From positions 3,975,001 to 4,037,000 of the forward strand of contig WPIO01000013.1 in the NCBI GenBank assembly GCA_009760855.2: a DNA stretch of 62,000 nucleotides, read 5' to 3'. Below, piece by piece: positions 1-11,125 of the stretch. Position 1 is the first letter of the stretch, and the number at the start of each line of letters is the position of its first letter. This stretch comes from Cristatella mucedo (Eukaryota > Bryozoa > Phylactolaemata > Cristatellidae). The translations under genes were made by a program, and so were the position numbers. Under the pieces are notes generated by a model. It saw only the letters and a list, made by a program, of their open reading frames with translations. It ran no database searches and was not told the DNA's origin.

Positions 1-960
1 CTGCATAGGGAAATGCAATTGAATGGTAAGTAAAATCATGCTTGAAAAGCAAACAAATGAATAACATGGTTAGGGGTGACACATACACGGTCAGCATGCA
101 AATGTGGTTAGTGGCAGCATGAACAGTGTCAGCACGGATAAGCACGTGAAGGACGAATCACGGGGACACACTAAATGCTGTCCTAAATAGGTGTGCTTTT
201 AAGTTCCTTTTAAATGTGGTCAGGTCAGGGGATGTTCTGACGCAGGTCGGGAGGGAGTTCCAGGCTTTGGGAGCATACGAACTAAATGCACGGTCTCCAA
301 AGGATTTAAGGTTTGTACGAGGTATTTGTAGTCTGTTGGATTCCGAAAAGCGGGTGGTACGATGCTTGGCCTGATGGGGGAGTATGTCGGAGAGTTAGGC
401 TGGAGCCATAGAATGAAGGGACCTAAAAGTGAGAGACAAAACCTTGAAGTCAATCTTTTGCTTGACTGGTAGCCAGTGCAGGTCGGCGAGAAGTGGAGTA
501 ATGTGGCAAAACTGCGACTCTCACGACAGACAAGCCTAGCTGCAGAGTTTTGCACCAGCTGCAATCGCCTGATCGCACATGCTGGTAGGCCAGTGAGCAG
601 TGAGTTGCAGAAGTCGAGACGAGATGTCACGAATGCATGAACCAACTTAAACGTGGTATCCTTATCTAAACAAGCCCGAATTTTAGCAACGTTATGAAGC
701 TGAAAATATGCTGATTTGACTGTGGAGTTGATATGGTCGTCTAACGAGAGGTCGCTTTGGAATATGACACCTAGATTTCGAGCTGATTCAACAGGAGATA
801 TGCTGGCAGAGCCAATTTTAAGAGACAGCCTTTCAATCTCTGAATCACACTGGGTTTGCCCATAACTAGTAAGTTAGTTTTGTCATCGTTTAGTTTTAGA
901 AAATAGTGTTTCTGAAATTCGGCAGGTAAGTGCGTGTCCTCGAAGCAGGGCCAACGCTTG
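1..960 (-). mobile_element. LINE 3' part: RT C-terminal region, truncated by window start
   Basis: The minus strand encodes the C-terminal part of a non-LTR retrotransposon ORF2. It has VHAFVTSRLDFCNSLLTGLP, then CAIRRLQLVQNSAARLVCRE, followed by frame breaks and a degraded PAFRNPTD stretch. A piece of the upstream reverse transcriptase (KLNDDKTNLLVMGK-like) is at about 840-900. This block recurs through the window and is typical of CR1/L2/Jockey-type LINEs of marine invertebrates. The 3' UTR runs into position 1. It is frameshifted and dead. Confidence 0.85.
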
Positions 961-1941
961 ATAAAAGTGGCAGTAAGTATTTACCGTATAGTATTTAAGT
1001 ATTGCTCTGAAAAAAGACCCGTCTATGAAAAGGCACTATATGTACAAATAGTAATAATAACTATACTAGTATAGGATGTTTTTATCTAGGGCGCTGAGAT
1101 AAATTAATCTCTATCCTGACACTTTACAACTCGTCGCAAGGTAATGAGTACCCACGGTGGTTTAGTGCCAGGAACGGTATCAAGCAGCACATCAAACGAA
1201 AGTCCTGCTCTCATCACCTCAGACGATAATAATAGATTGTGTAGAGTCGCATCGTGCGAATGGTTCAGATTAAAAGAGAAACCGTTCTAAAGTACTCGCC
1301 ATACACGAACCTCTGCTTAACTCTGTCGAAAGCAAATGTAATCTATGTAGGGCCTATTACAGCGTGTCTGCGTTTCGACATATAGTTTTCAGCTCTGATT
1401 TTAGAGGTCTTCGGTTCAACAAATTCCGAGGACATCACTACGCGACACCCTTTTATCATGCGTATTCGGTTTTACGATATCCATTCGAAGTGCCAAGCGC
1501 TATTTGTAGCTAACAGTTCCTTGACGTTTCGGGAAAAAAATGAGACCCCTTTATCGCACGTGAAATTGGAGAAGTCTGAGCCCCCGTCGAAGGCTGATTT
1601 CTTTGAACGAACATTATCGCGTGCACTTTCTGATATTGCATTTCTAAGAGCCCGTCACACGGCTGAGAAGACAAAGCCCAAAGCACTGATGGAGCCTGAT
1701 GGCGTCGGTTTTACTAAGCAGGAGAGAGCGATTGGCGGTTTGAGCCACATTTTCTCAGCCTGAATGCTTCGGCCGAGGTGCCAGCGGATCGGCGACCAAT
1801 GGGCTGCTAGCCTGCTTCTCCCTGACGAAGCTGAATGAAGGAACGGCCAGGCGCACTGAGACGGCGTCTCGGCGCCTGGCCGTTTGCAATCGGCAGAAGA
1901 TTCTGCGATTGGCGAGAGGCAGGGCATCGTTCGCAACGTTG
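961..1941. other. Intergenic, downstream of PDI-A
   Basis: No supported gene. A fragment at about 1085-1150 resembles the LINE/SINE tail seen at 49795-49850 (AATCTCTATCC...CACTTT.CAACTC). The plus-strand ORF at 1458-1763 and the minus ORFs at 1655-2015 show no recognisable domain. The latter partly overlap the last PDI-A exon in other frames. No AATAAA is seen on the minus strand shortly after the PDI-A stop. Confidence 0.5.
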
Positions 1942-4900
1942 CTACACGCAGGCAGCAGCGCGCACCTCTTGAGGAGGAACGCCAAGGCTCGCGGCGTCTG
2001 CTCCATTGAGATCAATGAACTTCGTCAACTCTTCCAGGGTCATTTCTCCAGCGTAGTCAGTTTCCTAAAATAAAAATGGGGTAGCTGTCCATTCAAATAA
2101 GACAGAGGGCAGCTCACTTGATAGACACTGCAAAAACGAATCGTGCGAAAACAAGTTTCCCAGGTGGTCAAACTTCCTAGCAGATCAAACTTCGTAGAAG
2201 GTCAAACTTTCTACGAGTTCAAACTTCCTAGCTGGTCAAACTTATTAGGAAGTCAAACTTCCTAGCAGATCAAACTTCCTAGCAGGTCAAACTTCCTAGC
2301 AGATCAAACTTCCTAGCAGGTCAAACTTCCTAGCTGGTCAAACTTATTAGGAAGTCAAACTTTCTAGCAGGTCAAATTCTGTTGTACGGTCGCCGTACGT
2401 ATTTTTTTTAACTATAGCCGTGGTCGGACTCAAAATCCGACATCGATTGTTAGCTTTGTATGTCGCTGCGTTTCTAACGCAACAGTGCAATCTCTTCTAA
2501 CTCGAAAGACATTTGGATTGATTATCCGGATCAGGATCCGCCTGTACATTTATCTAGCTTAAATACAGATATTTTAAACGTCATTCGAAGTATTTGTCTT
2601 CGACAATTATGGATGTGCGAAACTTCGCAATGCAGAGGGCAGCAAAACTTGAACGAACGCGTTCGTTGTTGATTCTTTGGCTTGCGCTTCGAAGCGACGC
2701 GTCGTTCGGAGCGTCAACGACGGCAGACGCCGGACGTCCGACGCGACGAGGTGTTCACTAAGCGATGCGGGTGTCCAGCCAGAGCTGATGTGCAGGCGAG
2801 CGGAGGCGAAAGCGTCGTAGACGGCCCGAGGATATCAAGGCCAACGCAAGCTAAAATCGGACCGTGGGCGTCCGGACGTTGTTCGCGACTGACCCTAATG
2901 GTCGGCGAAGACCGGCACTGTTTAATTAATCGAATTATACTTATTATATATTAATTATTACTATCATTATTATTATATTATATTTTTATTAATAATTATT
3001 ATTATTAATTATACATATATTAATCCTACTTCTAAAGCAGCGGAACGGACGTCGGTAATGACGATAGGAAGGTAGCGGCACTTGAGACGGCCGAAAAGCA
3101 GCCAGCTGCGTAACCCACTGCTCTCCAAGTCCCGACTGCAGCTGCTGCCGCGCGAGCCTGCGCCGCCACCGCCGCCGCCGCAAGAACGCTCGCGCGACCG
3201 GCGAAGCGCACTTTCTTCTCGCCGCTTCGCTTCTGAGAGCGCGTACAGCGAACAGCATATTGCCTATTGCGTGGAGTGAGCGCAAAGCTTAAAACGTTAA
3301 GCTGAAAGCGGAATTTACGAAGCGGAATGCGAAAAGTACAGAGCGCGGCTGCGCGCGCGACGACGAACCTTTGAGCGTCCCGGAAGGTAGAGCTTTATCA
3401 ACGGGTAAGCGGTCACTTGCAAGCCGCTCGCCTCGTTGGATTTGGCGTCAAACTTGGCGACGATCAAGTCCGTCGAGTCTCTATAGTGCTCGCCAAGCTG
3501 GTCCCAAATTGGCGCCAGCTGCTTGCAGCGACGGTGCTGCGGCGTGTCTGCGCGGGCGGAAGCTGACGTGTCTGCGCGGGTGGAAGCTGGCGTGTCTGCG
3601 CGGGCGGAAGCCGGCGTGTCTGCGCGGGCGCAGACATGCCAGCTTCCTGTGACTGCACTCAGCGCGACACATGGAGCCACTCGAGTGCGGCGGAAATGCA
3701 TGAATACACAGGCAGCTTGGAACGCGTGGCCGACGGCGACGTATGGCTCGGCGAGTTTCGGCGAAAAAAAGAGAATTTCAAAAAAATCCGCTAGAGAGCG
3801 TACAACGGCACGACTCTTTTGAAAGCGTAGAACGACGTAAAGATGCCGCGACCGAATAGCACTGTCGCGCCATTTCGCGCTGCGTCGAATTCGCTGCTTG
3901 AAAGAAATACAAGAACCGTGCGCGCGACTTCTCGGCTGTCTGCGGGCGATTCTCTCAAGTCGGAACGACGAATGAACAGCAGGCAGGCAGGCAGAGACGG
4001 ATGCGCGCAGCGCGAAAAGTAAAACGAAAAAGAAAGAGCAAAAAGAGCAGCCAAGGCGCGCTCGCGACGCGTCTCGCGACGCGTCGCTCAAGCGGGCGCG
4101 CCCGTCGACGCGCGCGAGCGCAACTCACGCAGCATGACGACGACCCTCTTGCCGCTGCCGCGCGTGACGCCGTCGTAGTTGGTGCCGACGAGCACCTTGA
4201 CCGGACGCGCGTCCCAGTCGGCGGGCAGCTCCTGGGACAGCAGCTGCGGCCGCAGCTCGCCGGCGACGTAGCGCGCTATGAACGACGCCAGCTGCGGCTC
4301 GTCGTCCACTTCCGGCTTCCCGTCGGGCTTGTACAGCTGCACCGCCGAGTCGCCATCGATCGTCACCAGTCTGTACGCGGGCAGCTCGCGCTTCCTCAGC
4401 CAAAATTGCGAGGTTAAAATGGCGCCGTAGTCCGAGTCCGTGTCGACGGCGGCGAATTGGATCTGCAAAGCGCACGCGCGCGCGCGCGCGCGCGTTCACG
4501 CTCGCCCGCCTCGCGTCGTATCGCTACACGTGGCGTCGGCGACGACGCGCGGGCGACGACGGCAGCGCAGCGCAGCGCCTCTGGGCAGCGCCTCGGGCCC
4601 GGAGTGAGCGTGCGGCAGTGAGCGTCGTCGCTTTCGGAGCGTGCGTCGTCGCTCCCGGAGATCGCGCGCGACAGCGACAAGCTCCGCGCGGCGGACGGGC
4701 GCTCTCAAGCACGCCCGTTTCCCTACTGAACGTCGCTGTGAGCTGGGAGTGCGGGTCACTGGTCGTAAAAGGTACAACAAAGAAAGGTTCTTCAAACGAG
4801 CGAGCGCGCGCGCGACCCTCACCTTGCCGCGGTACTTGGTCGCCACCTTGGCGGCGGTTCGCATGGCTCGGCCGTAGCCGTCGGAGCTCTTGCCGATGAA

Positions 4901-6517
4901 CAGGAGCAGCAGCGTCTTCCTTCCGCGGCCGCTGAACAGCTGCAGCATGCTCAGAGCAGTCACGTCGACGACGAGCGACTCGGTGCGCTGCCTCACGAAG
5001 GCGCTCAGCGCCTCGGTCGTGTACTCGCCGCCGCCGAACTCGACGCCGCCGCCGCCGCCGCCGCCGCGCTCGACGCCAACGTCGTCGTACGGCTCGAACA
5101 GCAGGACGCCCTGAGGCCCCGCGACGCCGCATGCGGCAAACAGTCCGTCGCTAGAGGCGATGGCGAACTTCGCGTCGCCGTCGTGGTCTTCCGCGCACGC
5201 CAAGAAAGCTCTGGCCGCCGCGCTGTCGACGTCCTGCCGGCGGTGGGGCGCGTCGCGAGGCGGTGACGAACGGATGCGCGCCGGCCGCTCGCAGCCGGCG
5301 TCGCCGCCGATGACTCTGGCGGCCGTCGGAGCGCGCGCGGCAGAGCGCATGCGCAGCTTCGCGCATGCGCGCTCGGGCGGCGCTCGTAGAGCGCAGCAAT
5401 GGGCGCCGCCGGAGATGAGCTGCCCAGACCTGCCTCGACTGGCGAGCGTACCCTTCGGGAGCGGCGGCGGCGGCGGCGGCGGCGGGGGTGGCGGTGGCGG
5501 GGGTGGCGGTGGCGGTCAGCCACCGGGCTCAGACGAGAGCGCCAGCGCGACGGGCTGGCGGTAGCAGGCGGCAGAAGACCTTAAAAAAGCCGACGACGGC
5601 GAAGTGATCTCGCTTCAAGATGTCCAGCTCGGCTGCGGTGGCGATGGTGAGCGCGGCCGGATTGGACTTCCGCTTCAGCCAGTCCACGACGCTCTGCGCT
5701 TCCTTCGGGCCTGCGCGAGCGAGTGAGCGAGCGAGCGTGTAGGCGCGAGTCGAGCCGCAGCGCGACGCCGGCGCGGCGATTTCTGTAGCGAGAGCGGCGC
5801 CGCCGCTGGGCCCGTCCCACGCCTTTTCCCGGCCGGCCGTAGCGCTGGTGCTCTCAAGATCTCGCGCGAGTGCTAGGGCCGGCTTCGCTCGATGGCGCGA
5901 GCCCGCGCGTCGGGGCACCGCGAGCCGACGATTGATTTCCGCGAGTCCGACCGGTCGCACCGACGCAGTCGAAGCCGCGCGGCGACGCGGCCGCGCCTCG
6001 GTAGCCGGAGGAGCCGGGTAGGGAGGGAGACGCGGCTGCTTGTGTAGTTAAGTGGCGCGAGTACCTTTGTAGTCTGCCTGCCGCTTGCCGTCGGAGAAGA
6101 GCCTGAGCGTTGGCACACCCGTGATTCCCTGCTCGACGCCGACGCGTTCGTGCGCGGTCACGTCGAGCTTGGCCAGGCGCACGTCCGAGTTTCGTATCCG
6201 CAGCTGAGCCGCCGCCTTGACGTACTCCGGCTGCAGCGCTCGGCACGCGCCGCACCAAGGAGCATCTGCAAGCGGCGTCGCGATCATCTGCATCATCGCA
6301 CGGAGTTCGAGAGCGGTCGCACGGTGCGCCCGAAAGCGGCGAACGGACGCGACGAGAGCTACGCGGCGGACCACCATCGCCCATTCCTACGGAGTGGTGG
6401 TGGCGGCGTCGAGGTCAGTCGGTTCCTGCGCTCACGCGAGCCCTTGCTCCTTGGGAAATGCACTGAAACCCCGTCGCCGCCGCTTTTCCAGCAGAAGAGG
6501 CAGCCAGGAGAGAGAGG

Positions 6518-6613
<96 letters not shown>

Positions 6614-6854
6614 TAGTGGGAAAGCGAGAAAGGGAAGCGAGACAGAAAGAGTGAGAGTGGGGGAGAGATAGAGCGTGAGAGATAGAGTGAGACAGAGAGA
6701 GTGAGTGAGCGAGAGAGAGAGAGAGGCGAGAGCGAGAAAGCGAGAGAGAAAGAGTGATAGCGAGGGAGAAAGAGAGCGAGAGAGAGTGGAAGCGAGAGAG
6801 AGAGAGATAGTTACAGAGAAAGAGCGAGGGAGAGAGAGAGAGAGAGAGAGAGAA

Positions 6855-6912
<58 letters not shown>

Positions 6913-6957
6913 CGCGCGCGTGCACTATGGGTAGCTGCCAGTCGACTCCTGGATCTT

Positions 6958-7000
<43 letters not shown>

Positions 7001-7339
7001 TGATCGCCTCGCTTTGCCCGTCGTTCGTCGATTACGCGCCCAACGAAGTCGAGGACGAGCATCCAGAGGATGGGAGGCGTGGCCGCCTCGCGGCAGTACT
7101 GCGGCGGGCCACTTTTACTACGGCTAACGCTCCGCTTCGCCAGGCGTCGCCGCCGCTGCCGCCGATGAAGGCCGTAGCTTATGCTTACAAAATTTAACAA
7201 GCAGCTTCGAGTGGCTCGCGAGCGCCTTCGGCAGCGTCTCGTCCGTCAGTGTCAGGATGCCATTTTCTTCCGGTATCTGTCGTTCGGCCGTCGTCAGGTG
7301 TAGAGCGGCGAGCGCGAACAAAGCCGACAGGCGTCTCAT
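1942..7339 (-). CDS. PDI-A: protein disulfide isomerase-like gene with degenerate second active site (7 exons)
   Basis: This gene encodes an ER thiol-oxidoreductase/chaperone of the P4HB/PDIA1 type with a-b-b'-a' layout. Coding exons on the minus strand are 7339-7189, 6265-6065, 5710-5580, 5233-4823, 4462-4129, 3547-3369 and 2064-1942. All introns are GT-AG and phases match across every junction, giving about 509 residues (human P4HB has 508). A signal peptide starts MRRLSALFALAALHLTTA. The a domain (about 28-140) has YAPWCGAC at 51-58, so the usual CGHC is CGAC. The b and b' domains hold an 8-residue Gly-rich insert, LPAYRLVTI and LPADWDARPVKVLVG. In a' the expected YAPWCGHC reads HTPQHRRC (410-417), losing the first cysteine. 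The Glu normally preceding FYAP is Lys in a and Met in a'. The last exon (ETDYAGEMTLEEL...) matches the family up to PPQE, then reads VRAAACV-stop. A splice after PPQE to an unseen exon is possible, and no KDEL-like end was found. Start: first ATG before the signal peptide. It is a paralogue of PDI-B upstream. It could be an expressed diverged PDI (as PDILT is) or an early pseudogene, but its frame is fully open. Confidence 0.88.
2164..2390. repeat. 17-bp minisatellite in PDI-A intron 6
   Basis: About 13 tandem 17-bp units of the type caggtcaaacttcctag, varying at the first four and the last few bases. A two-unit variant block (ctggtcaaacttattag then gaagtcaaac) occurs twice, so part of the array was duplicated as a higher-order unit. 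It lies just upstream (in transcript order) of the last resolved PDI-A exon. Confidence 0.9.
2928..3025. repeat. AT-rich TTA/ATT tract in PDI-A intron 6
   Basis: Low-complexity ATTATTATTA-type sequence inside the 1.3-kb intron, possibly the remains of a LINE (ATT)n tail, although no adjacent tail sequence is visible. Confidence 0.7.
3541..3640. repeat. 24-bp tandem repeat at the acceptor of PDI-A exon 6
   Basis: About four copies of a 24-bp unit (ggcgtgtctgcgcgggcggaagct on plus). On the minus strand every unit repeats the intron 5 splice acceptor CGCGCAG|ACACG. All copies are in the same frame and encode ARADTPAS, so each upstream acceptor would insert a multiple of eight residues. The copy nearest the exon (3547) gives exact family length and was used for the gene model. 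Confidence 0.85.
4467..4497. repeat. Alternating CG run beside PDI-A exon 5 acceptor
   Basis: Alternating purine-pyrimidine CGCGCG run starting a few bases intronic of the acceptor at 4463-4465. There is no ordinary pyrimidine tract there beyond GCGCTTTGCAG. Confidence 0.8.
5462..5517. repeat. GGC/GGT repeat in PDI-A intron 3
   Basis: CGG-type trinucleotide run with GGGGGT variants. Intronic, between exons 4 and 3. Confidence 0.85.
6505..6912. repeat. Long GA/CT tract in PDI-A intron 1
   Basis: A pure (GA)n run at about 6530-6610 and another at about 6830-6906, with impure GA-rich sequence between. The intron transcript (minus) therefore carries a long CU-rich tract. The Ser-Leu and Arg-Glu ORFs here are low-complexity artefacts. 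Confidence 0.95.
6958..7001. repeat. (GCC)n trinucleotide run in PDI-A intron 1
   Basis: About 14 GCC units close to the donor side of intron 1. Confidence 0.9.
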
Positions 7340-7472
7340 CGTCGATCACTGCGTCCGTCGACCGACTGGCGCTGTGCGGAATCGCTTGCCGCAAGTCGGC
7401 GGAAGTTGCAGACTTGCGCCGATTCCGCGCAGCGGGAGGTGGAGCTAAAAGCAGGAGGGCGCGCTGCGATTG

Positions 7473-7511
<39 letters not shown>

Positions 7512-8049
7512 ACGCTTGCTCGCTCTCGCGAAGGCTCGAGCGTTTCTCCGTTCGCACCGCAGAAGCTTTAGCTCTCTGCAGGTCCTCGACTGTAGAACTC
7601 GCTTCTACGATTCTTGCGAAACGACAACTACTCTCCTGCTGCCGACTATGGCTCATCTTTTCCAGCTGTCCTGAGCTGCTACTCCCATGCTACTCACTAC
7701 CTCAACTGCTCTCCCGACTCTGCTATGCTTCCCAAATACTCTTTGTTGCGTGCGACGAAGTCTGTTGGCTACCAAATGCGTACCGAAAGACGCTTAGGCT
7801 GTGAGTGGGCTACACAAAACTGTCCTGCATAACACCCATATAGTCTCTGTGGCTTTGAGGCGTTGTAGACGGAGATAAATTACATTACATGGACCACTCG
7901 GCAATAGTTACACAAATTAAGCTTCCAAAGGGCCATTCCGTAGAGAAGTTAGACTTGGCGTTACCTAGGTTCGGTTGGTATGAACTACATTTGTCCTCGC
8001 ATGATGTCGATGGGCAGACCGCCAGTCCTGATCCTATGTATGCTTTTTC
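7340..8049. other. PDI-A 5' flank, GC-rich
   Basis: Sequence immediately upstream (minus-strand sense) of the PDI-A start. It holds a (CGG)n run at about 7475-7510 and a dispersed repeat at 7768-7890. No TATA box or ERSE (CCAAT-N9-CCACG) was found by eye. Promoter and 5' UTR are expected here but cannot be delimited. Confidence 0.5.
7768..7890 (+). repeat. Dispersed repeat with ACATT-type end, copy 1
   Basis: Matches 57493-57612: ggctacc..., then accgaaag.cgcttaggct, gtgagtg.gcta, ctgcataacaccca, ending in ggagata...tacattacat. The short iterated end is typical of a retroposed element tail. It is distinct from the (ATT)n LINE family. Confidence 0.8.
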
Positions 8050-8226
8050 AAGCTAGCGCTTAGCCTGCCTAGCCAGTTTAATGTCTAGGGTAAACGATGG
8101 GCCGTCTCGGCCAGTGCGTTCAGTGCACGTCGTCAGAGGTGCAAACTCGTCGGGCATGTCAGCTAGTGTCCTAGTGTTGTAGCAGTCTACCAACGGTGAC
8201 GGACGCTGAAAAGCTGGCATCGAGCA
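8050..8226 (-). mobile_element. LINE fragment: endonuclease-RT linker
   Basis: The minus strand encodes NTRTLADMPDEFAPLTTCTE then SFTLDIKLARQAKR-stop. This matches the linker that precedes the reverse transcriptase in the same LINE family (compare LADVLTEFAPLTKLT on plus at about 35315-35360). The PSPLVDCYNTR part is open upstream. Confidence 0.65.
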
Positions 8227-8400
8227 GAAGGGGCGAAGAAGAAGAAGATATATTCGCGAGAACATTTTCGCATCGATTTCAAGGGTCTTGAGGTTTCTCG
8301 CAACGTAGGACTCGCTCGGGCTAAGGCAACCGCCGGTCGGTTACGCTGAAGGAGATGCGTCTGCGTCTGCAGTGGAGCCGCGAAAGACATCTTCTCAGTT

Positions 8401-8633
8401 GAGACTCTAGAATCTTCTCAGAGATTCTTGAATCTTTTCAGAGACTCTTGAATCTTCTCAGGGACTCTTGAATCTTCTCAGAGGCTCTTGAATCTTCTCA
8501 GAGATTCTTGAATCTTCTCAGAGACTCTTGAATCTTCTCAGGAACTCTTGAATCTTCTCAGAGACTCTTGAATCTTCTCAGGGACTCTTGAATCTTCTCA
8601 GAGACTCTTGAATCTTCTCAGAGACTCTTGAAT
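8401..8633. repeat. 20-bp minisatellite with GAAnnTTC core
   Basis: Eleven full units of exactly 20 bp (gagactcttgaatcttctca and close variants) plus a 13-base partial unit, in perfect 20-bp register. Every full unit but the second keeps GAATCTTC; the second has GAATCTTTTC. It sits 1.06 kb upstream of the PDI-A start codon. Confidence 0.97.
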
Positions 8634-8639
8634 GCCTTG

Positions 8640-9480
8640 CTTGTGTGGCAATGTGATCTTCGCCGGCATATGCAAATTTTAGCGCCGGCGAGGGAGATCC
8701 ACACTAGTCAACCGCAAGCCTCGTCGAGTTCCCAGAACGCTGCCGTCGCTCACAGCAGACAATACTTTCTGTCCGCCAACGCGCGTTTGTGGCGTTCCCG
8801 GTAAGAGTTGCCCGTTCTCGGATTCGACGCACTTGAAACGAGTTCGGTCAGCTGCAGCATCTGCCCACGTAACTGACAGAACTATCTGGCTCTGGTTGAT
8901 AACTATCCGTGAAACAGTGGCTGGCTCCTCCCTGTGGACCAACTTGTACGCGTCCAGCTCTACTGGCGTGTCGTGATGGCCGAGTTCGAAGGATAGTCAG
9001 CATTGTCTACATCTTTCACCTATTCAGCAGTCGCGGCTTTTTGAAGTCACATGTCAGGGTGTCGCGTGCGCGTTGCAGATATGGACGTGGCCGCCGCCGC
9101 CGCCGCTGCCGATCAGCTCCTGCGATTTGTAAAGCGAGTCAAAGTTGACGATCTGAACTTTGCTTTCAAGCATCGTTGCGTGTTGTGCATCTTTGCGCCA
9201 GAACCAGCGGAAAGATCGTCGCTACATTGCCATCGCGAACGAGCTTTTGCCGCCAGCTCTTCCACTTCCGGTGTCCGGAATTTTTCGTGACGTTCGCGAG
9301 CAGAGCAAAGCAAGGCAAAGCTTGCGGAATTTGGGATCCTGGCTTCAGGAGCGGAGAAAATGTTTTTTTCGTTGACGCTTTCGGAAATGAAACCTGAGGA
9401 GCAGCGCATATAACTCACTGTAGCGGCATGCGCTATGCAGCGCATGCGATCTCGTGACTCCTGTTTCACTGGCTGCACAA
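8640..9480. other. Possible exon remnants of unknown gene, strand uncertain
   Basis: The minus strand is open at about 8995-8679 (LSFELGHHDTPVELDAYKLV..., ending LTSVDLPRRR-stop). A second minus patch near 9195-9060 reads MLESKVQIVNFDSLYKSQEL. The plus strand over the second patch is also open (MDVAAAAAAADQLLRFVKRV...). No domain is recognised on either strand and no joined gene model could be made. Confidence 0.2.
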
Positions 9481-9654
9481 TTCACCAACGCATACTAGAC
9501 GATCACCAGGTCTTACAGATACCTGCACGCATTGCGGAAATCCTAACTGGTCAGCAGTAACTGTCATCAAATCACCTGAGATAAAATTCTGCCATAAATA
9601 TATAGCAACATATATAGTATATGCATGAACGCATGCATAATTAAATAAATAAAA

Positions 9655-9659
<5 letters not shown>

Positions 9660-9736
<77 letters not shown>
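9660..9736. repeat. (TA)n microsatellite
   Basis: Uninterrupted TA dinucleotides of about 76 bp. Confidence 0.98.
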
Positions 9737-9737
<1 letters not shown>

Positions 9738-10974
9738 CAGCAACTAAATGCTTGCATGTATATATCAGGTAAATATTTATATGAAAGCATATATTTTACT
9801 TCAGTTGCTAGATCATATCAAATGTGAAAAGAAGTGACGAAACTCTCGTGTAATTCTTATATTTCACATTTGTGCCGATCACTCGATCGGCTCTGCTTGG
9901 AATTATGTTCCTGTACAAGACTCAATACTTTCTAAGCAAAGAAAAAGTCATTGTTCATTGTTCGGAGCTCATTTCTACGTTTTAGCAGGGCAAGCTTTTT
10001 GACGAGCCTTTTAGGTGCCAATTGTGGTTTTATAGTAGAAGTGATGCTGGGAGCGAGAGCACAACTAAACCGACGCTCATCTGATAACTCGCTCTCTCAG
10101 AGGTAAAACTGTTACTTTGTGTAACTTAAAATCTTCAATATAACTGCTACTCAAGGAAACGGAAATTTTTTTCAAAAAAGTTCCTTTTTTATTTTGTTTA
10201 AAAGAAGTTAAAACATTCGCATCAATTTATTAAAATATATGACATTTGCTTGAATTTCTTAAAAACAACGCAATGCTTCAACTTGGCTTTGGAAGGAGGA
10301 CCTGGGTGTTTGCTGCTGAGCCAACTGGTGTGCACACTCCATATAGTAAGCCCCCCCCCCCGGAAATACTCATCGGTAGATTCTGTTTACGCTTGTTCAT
10401 CGTTTAAAAAAGGCCGACGAGCATGACTTCCAGTCGATAACGCTCACTCAAGCAGCATTTCAACTCACCAGCTCAGCAGAGGTCCAAGTGGAGGCGCCGG
10501 TGGTCACTTGGAGAGACAGCTAAGGGAGAACGAATACTGCTGGCATGCAATTTACGACGATTCATTGAAATATTCCGTCATGTTCATATTCCGGTGGATT
10601 TATTTCATTTAAATGCTTAATTTCATCTATGATAGTGCACGTTGCCGTTAAATATGCAAGTCATCAGATTATCTCGCGCTTCGGGCCTTTCTGACAGTCA
10701 TCATTGCTGTCTCGTATGTAAGTACATTAAGTAAATCACAAAAAGTCATTAAAATATATCTCCAGGGGCGAGCAAACGAACGAACTAACATACTAGCAAA
10801 CCTAGCTTATGAAATGGGTGGATTTTGAAAGGCCTATGAGCGGGAAGACATGTCCAACCCCTCTTACGAAGCGCGATTCAGTACGCAGCCTTTCATTGGA
10901 AAAGTTATCAAAGCATATGAGAGCTAATTGCATTGAGAAGGTTGAACTGAAGAGGCTGCTCCTCATATACATAT

Positions 10975-11034
10975 GCATGTTGTATATATATACATATACA
11001 TATACATGTTATATATATGTGTGTGTGTGTATCT

Positions 11035-11110
<76 letters not shown>

Positions 11111-11125
11111 ATATATATAGATATA
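10975..11125. repeat. Compound TA-GT-CT-TA microsatellite
   Basis: Successive runs of TA, GT, CT and TA again within about 150 bp. Confidence 0.95.

Noticed and set aside
1120-1150. Possible CDEL-stop end for PDI-A (minus)
   Set aside because: The reading PCDEL-stop lies in a sequence shared with a LINE/SINE tail relic at 49795-49850 and has no convincing acceptor; coincidence is likelier.
2164-2390. CRISPR-like array
   Set aside because: Units are contiguous 17-mers without spacers in an animal intron; it is a minisatellite. The same applies to 8401-8633 and 28431-28620.
6359-6925. Long Ser-Leu / Arg-Glu ORFs
   Set aside because: Direct translation of the (GA)n tract within PDI-A intron 1.
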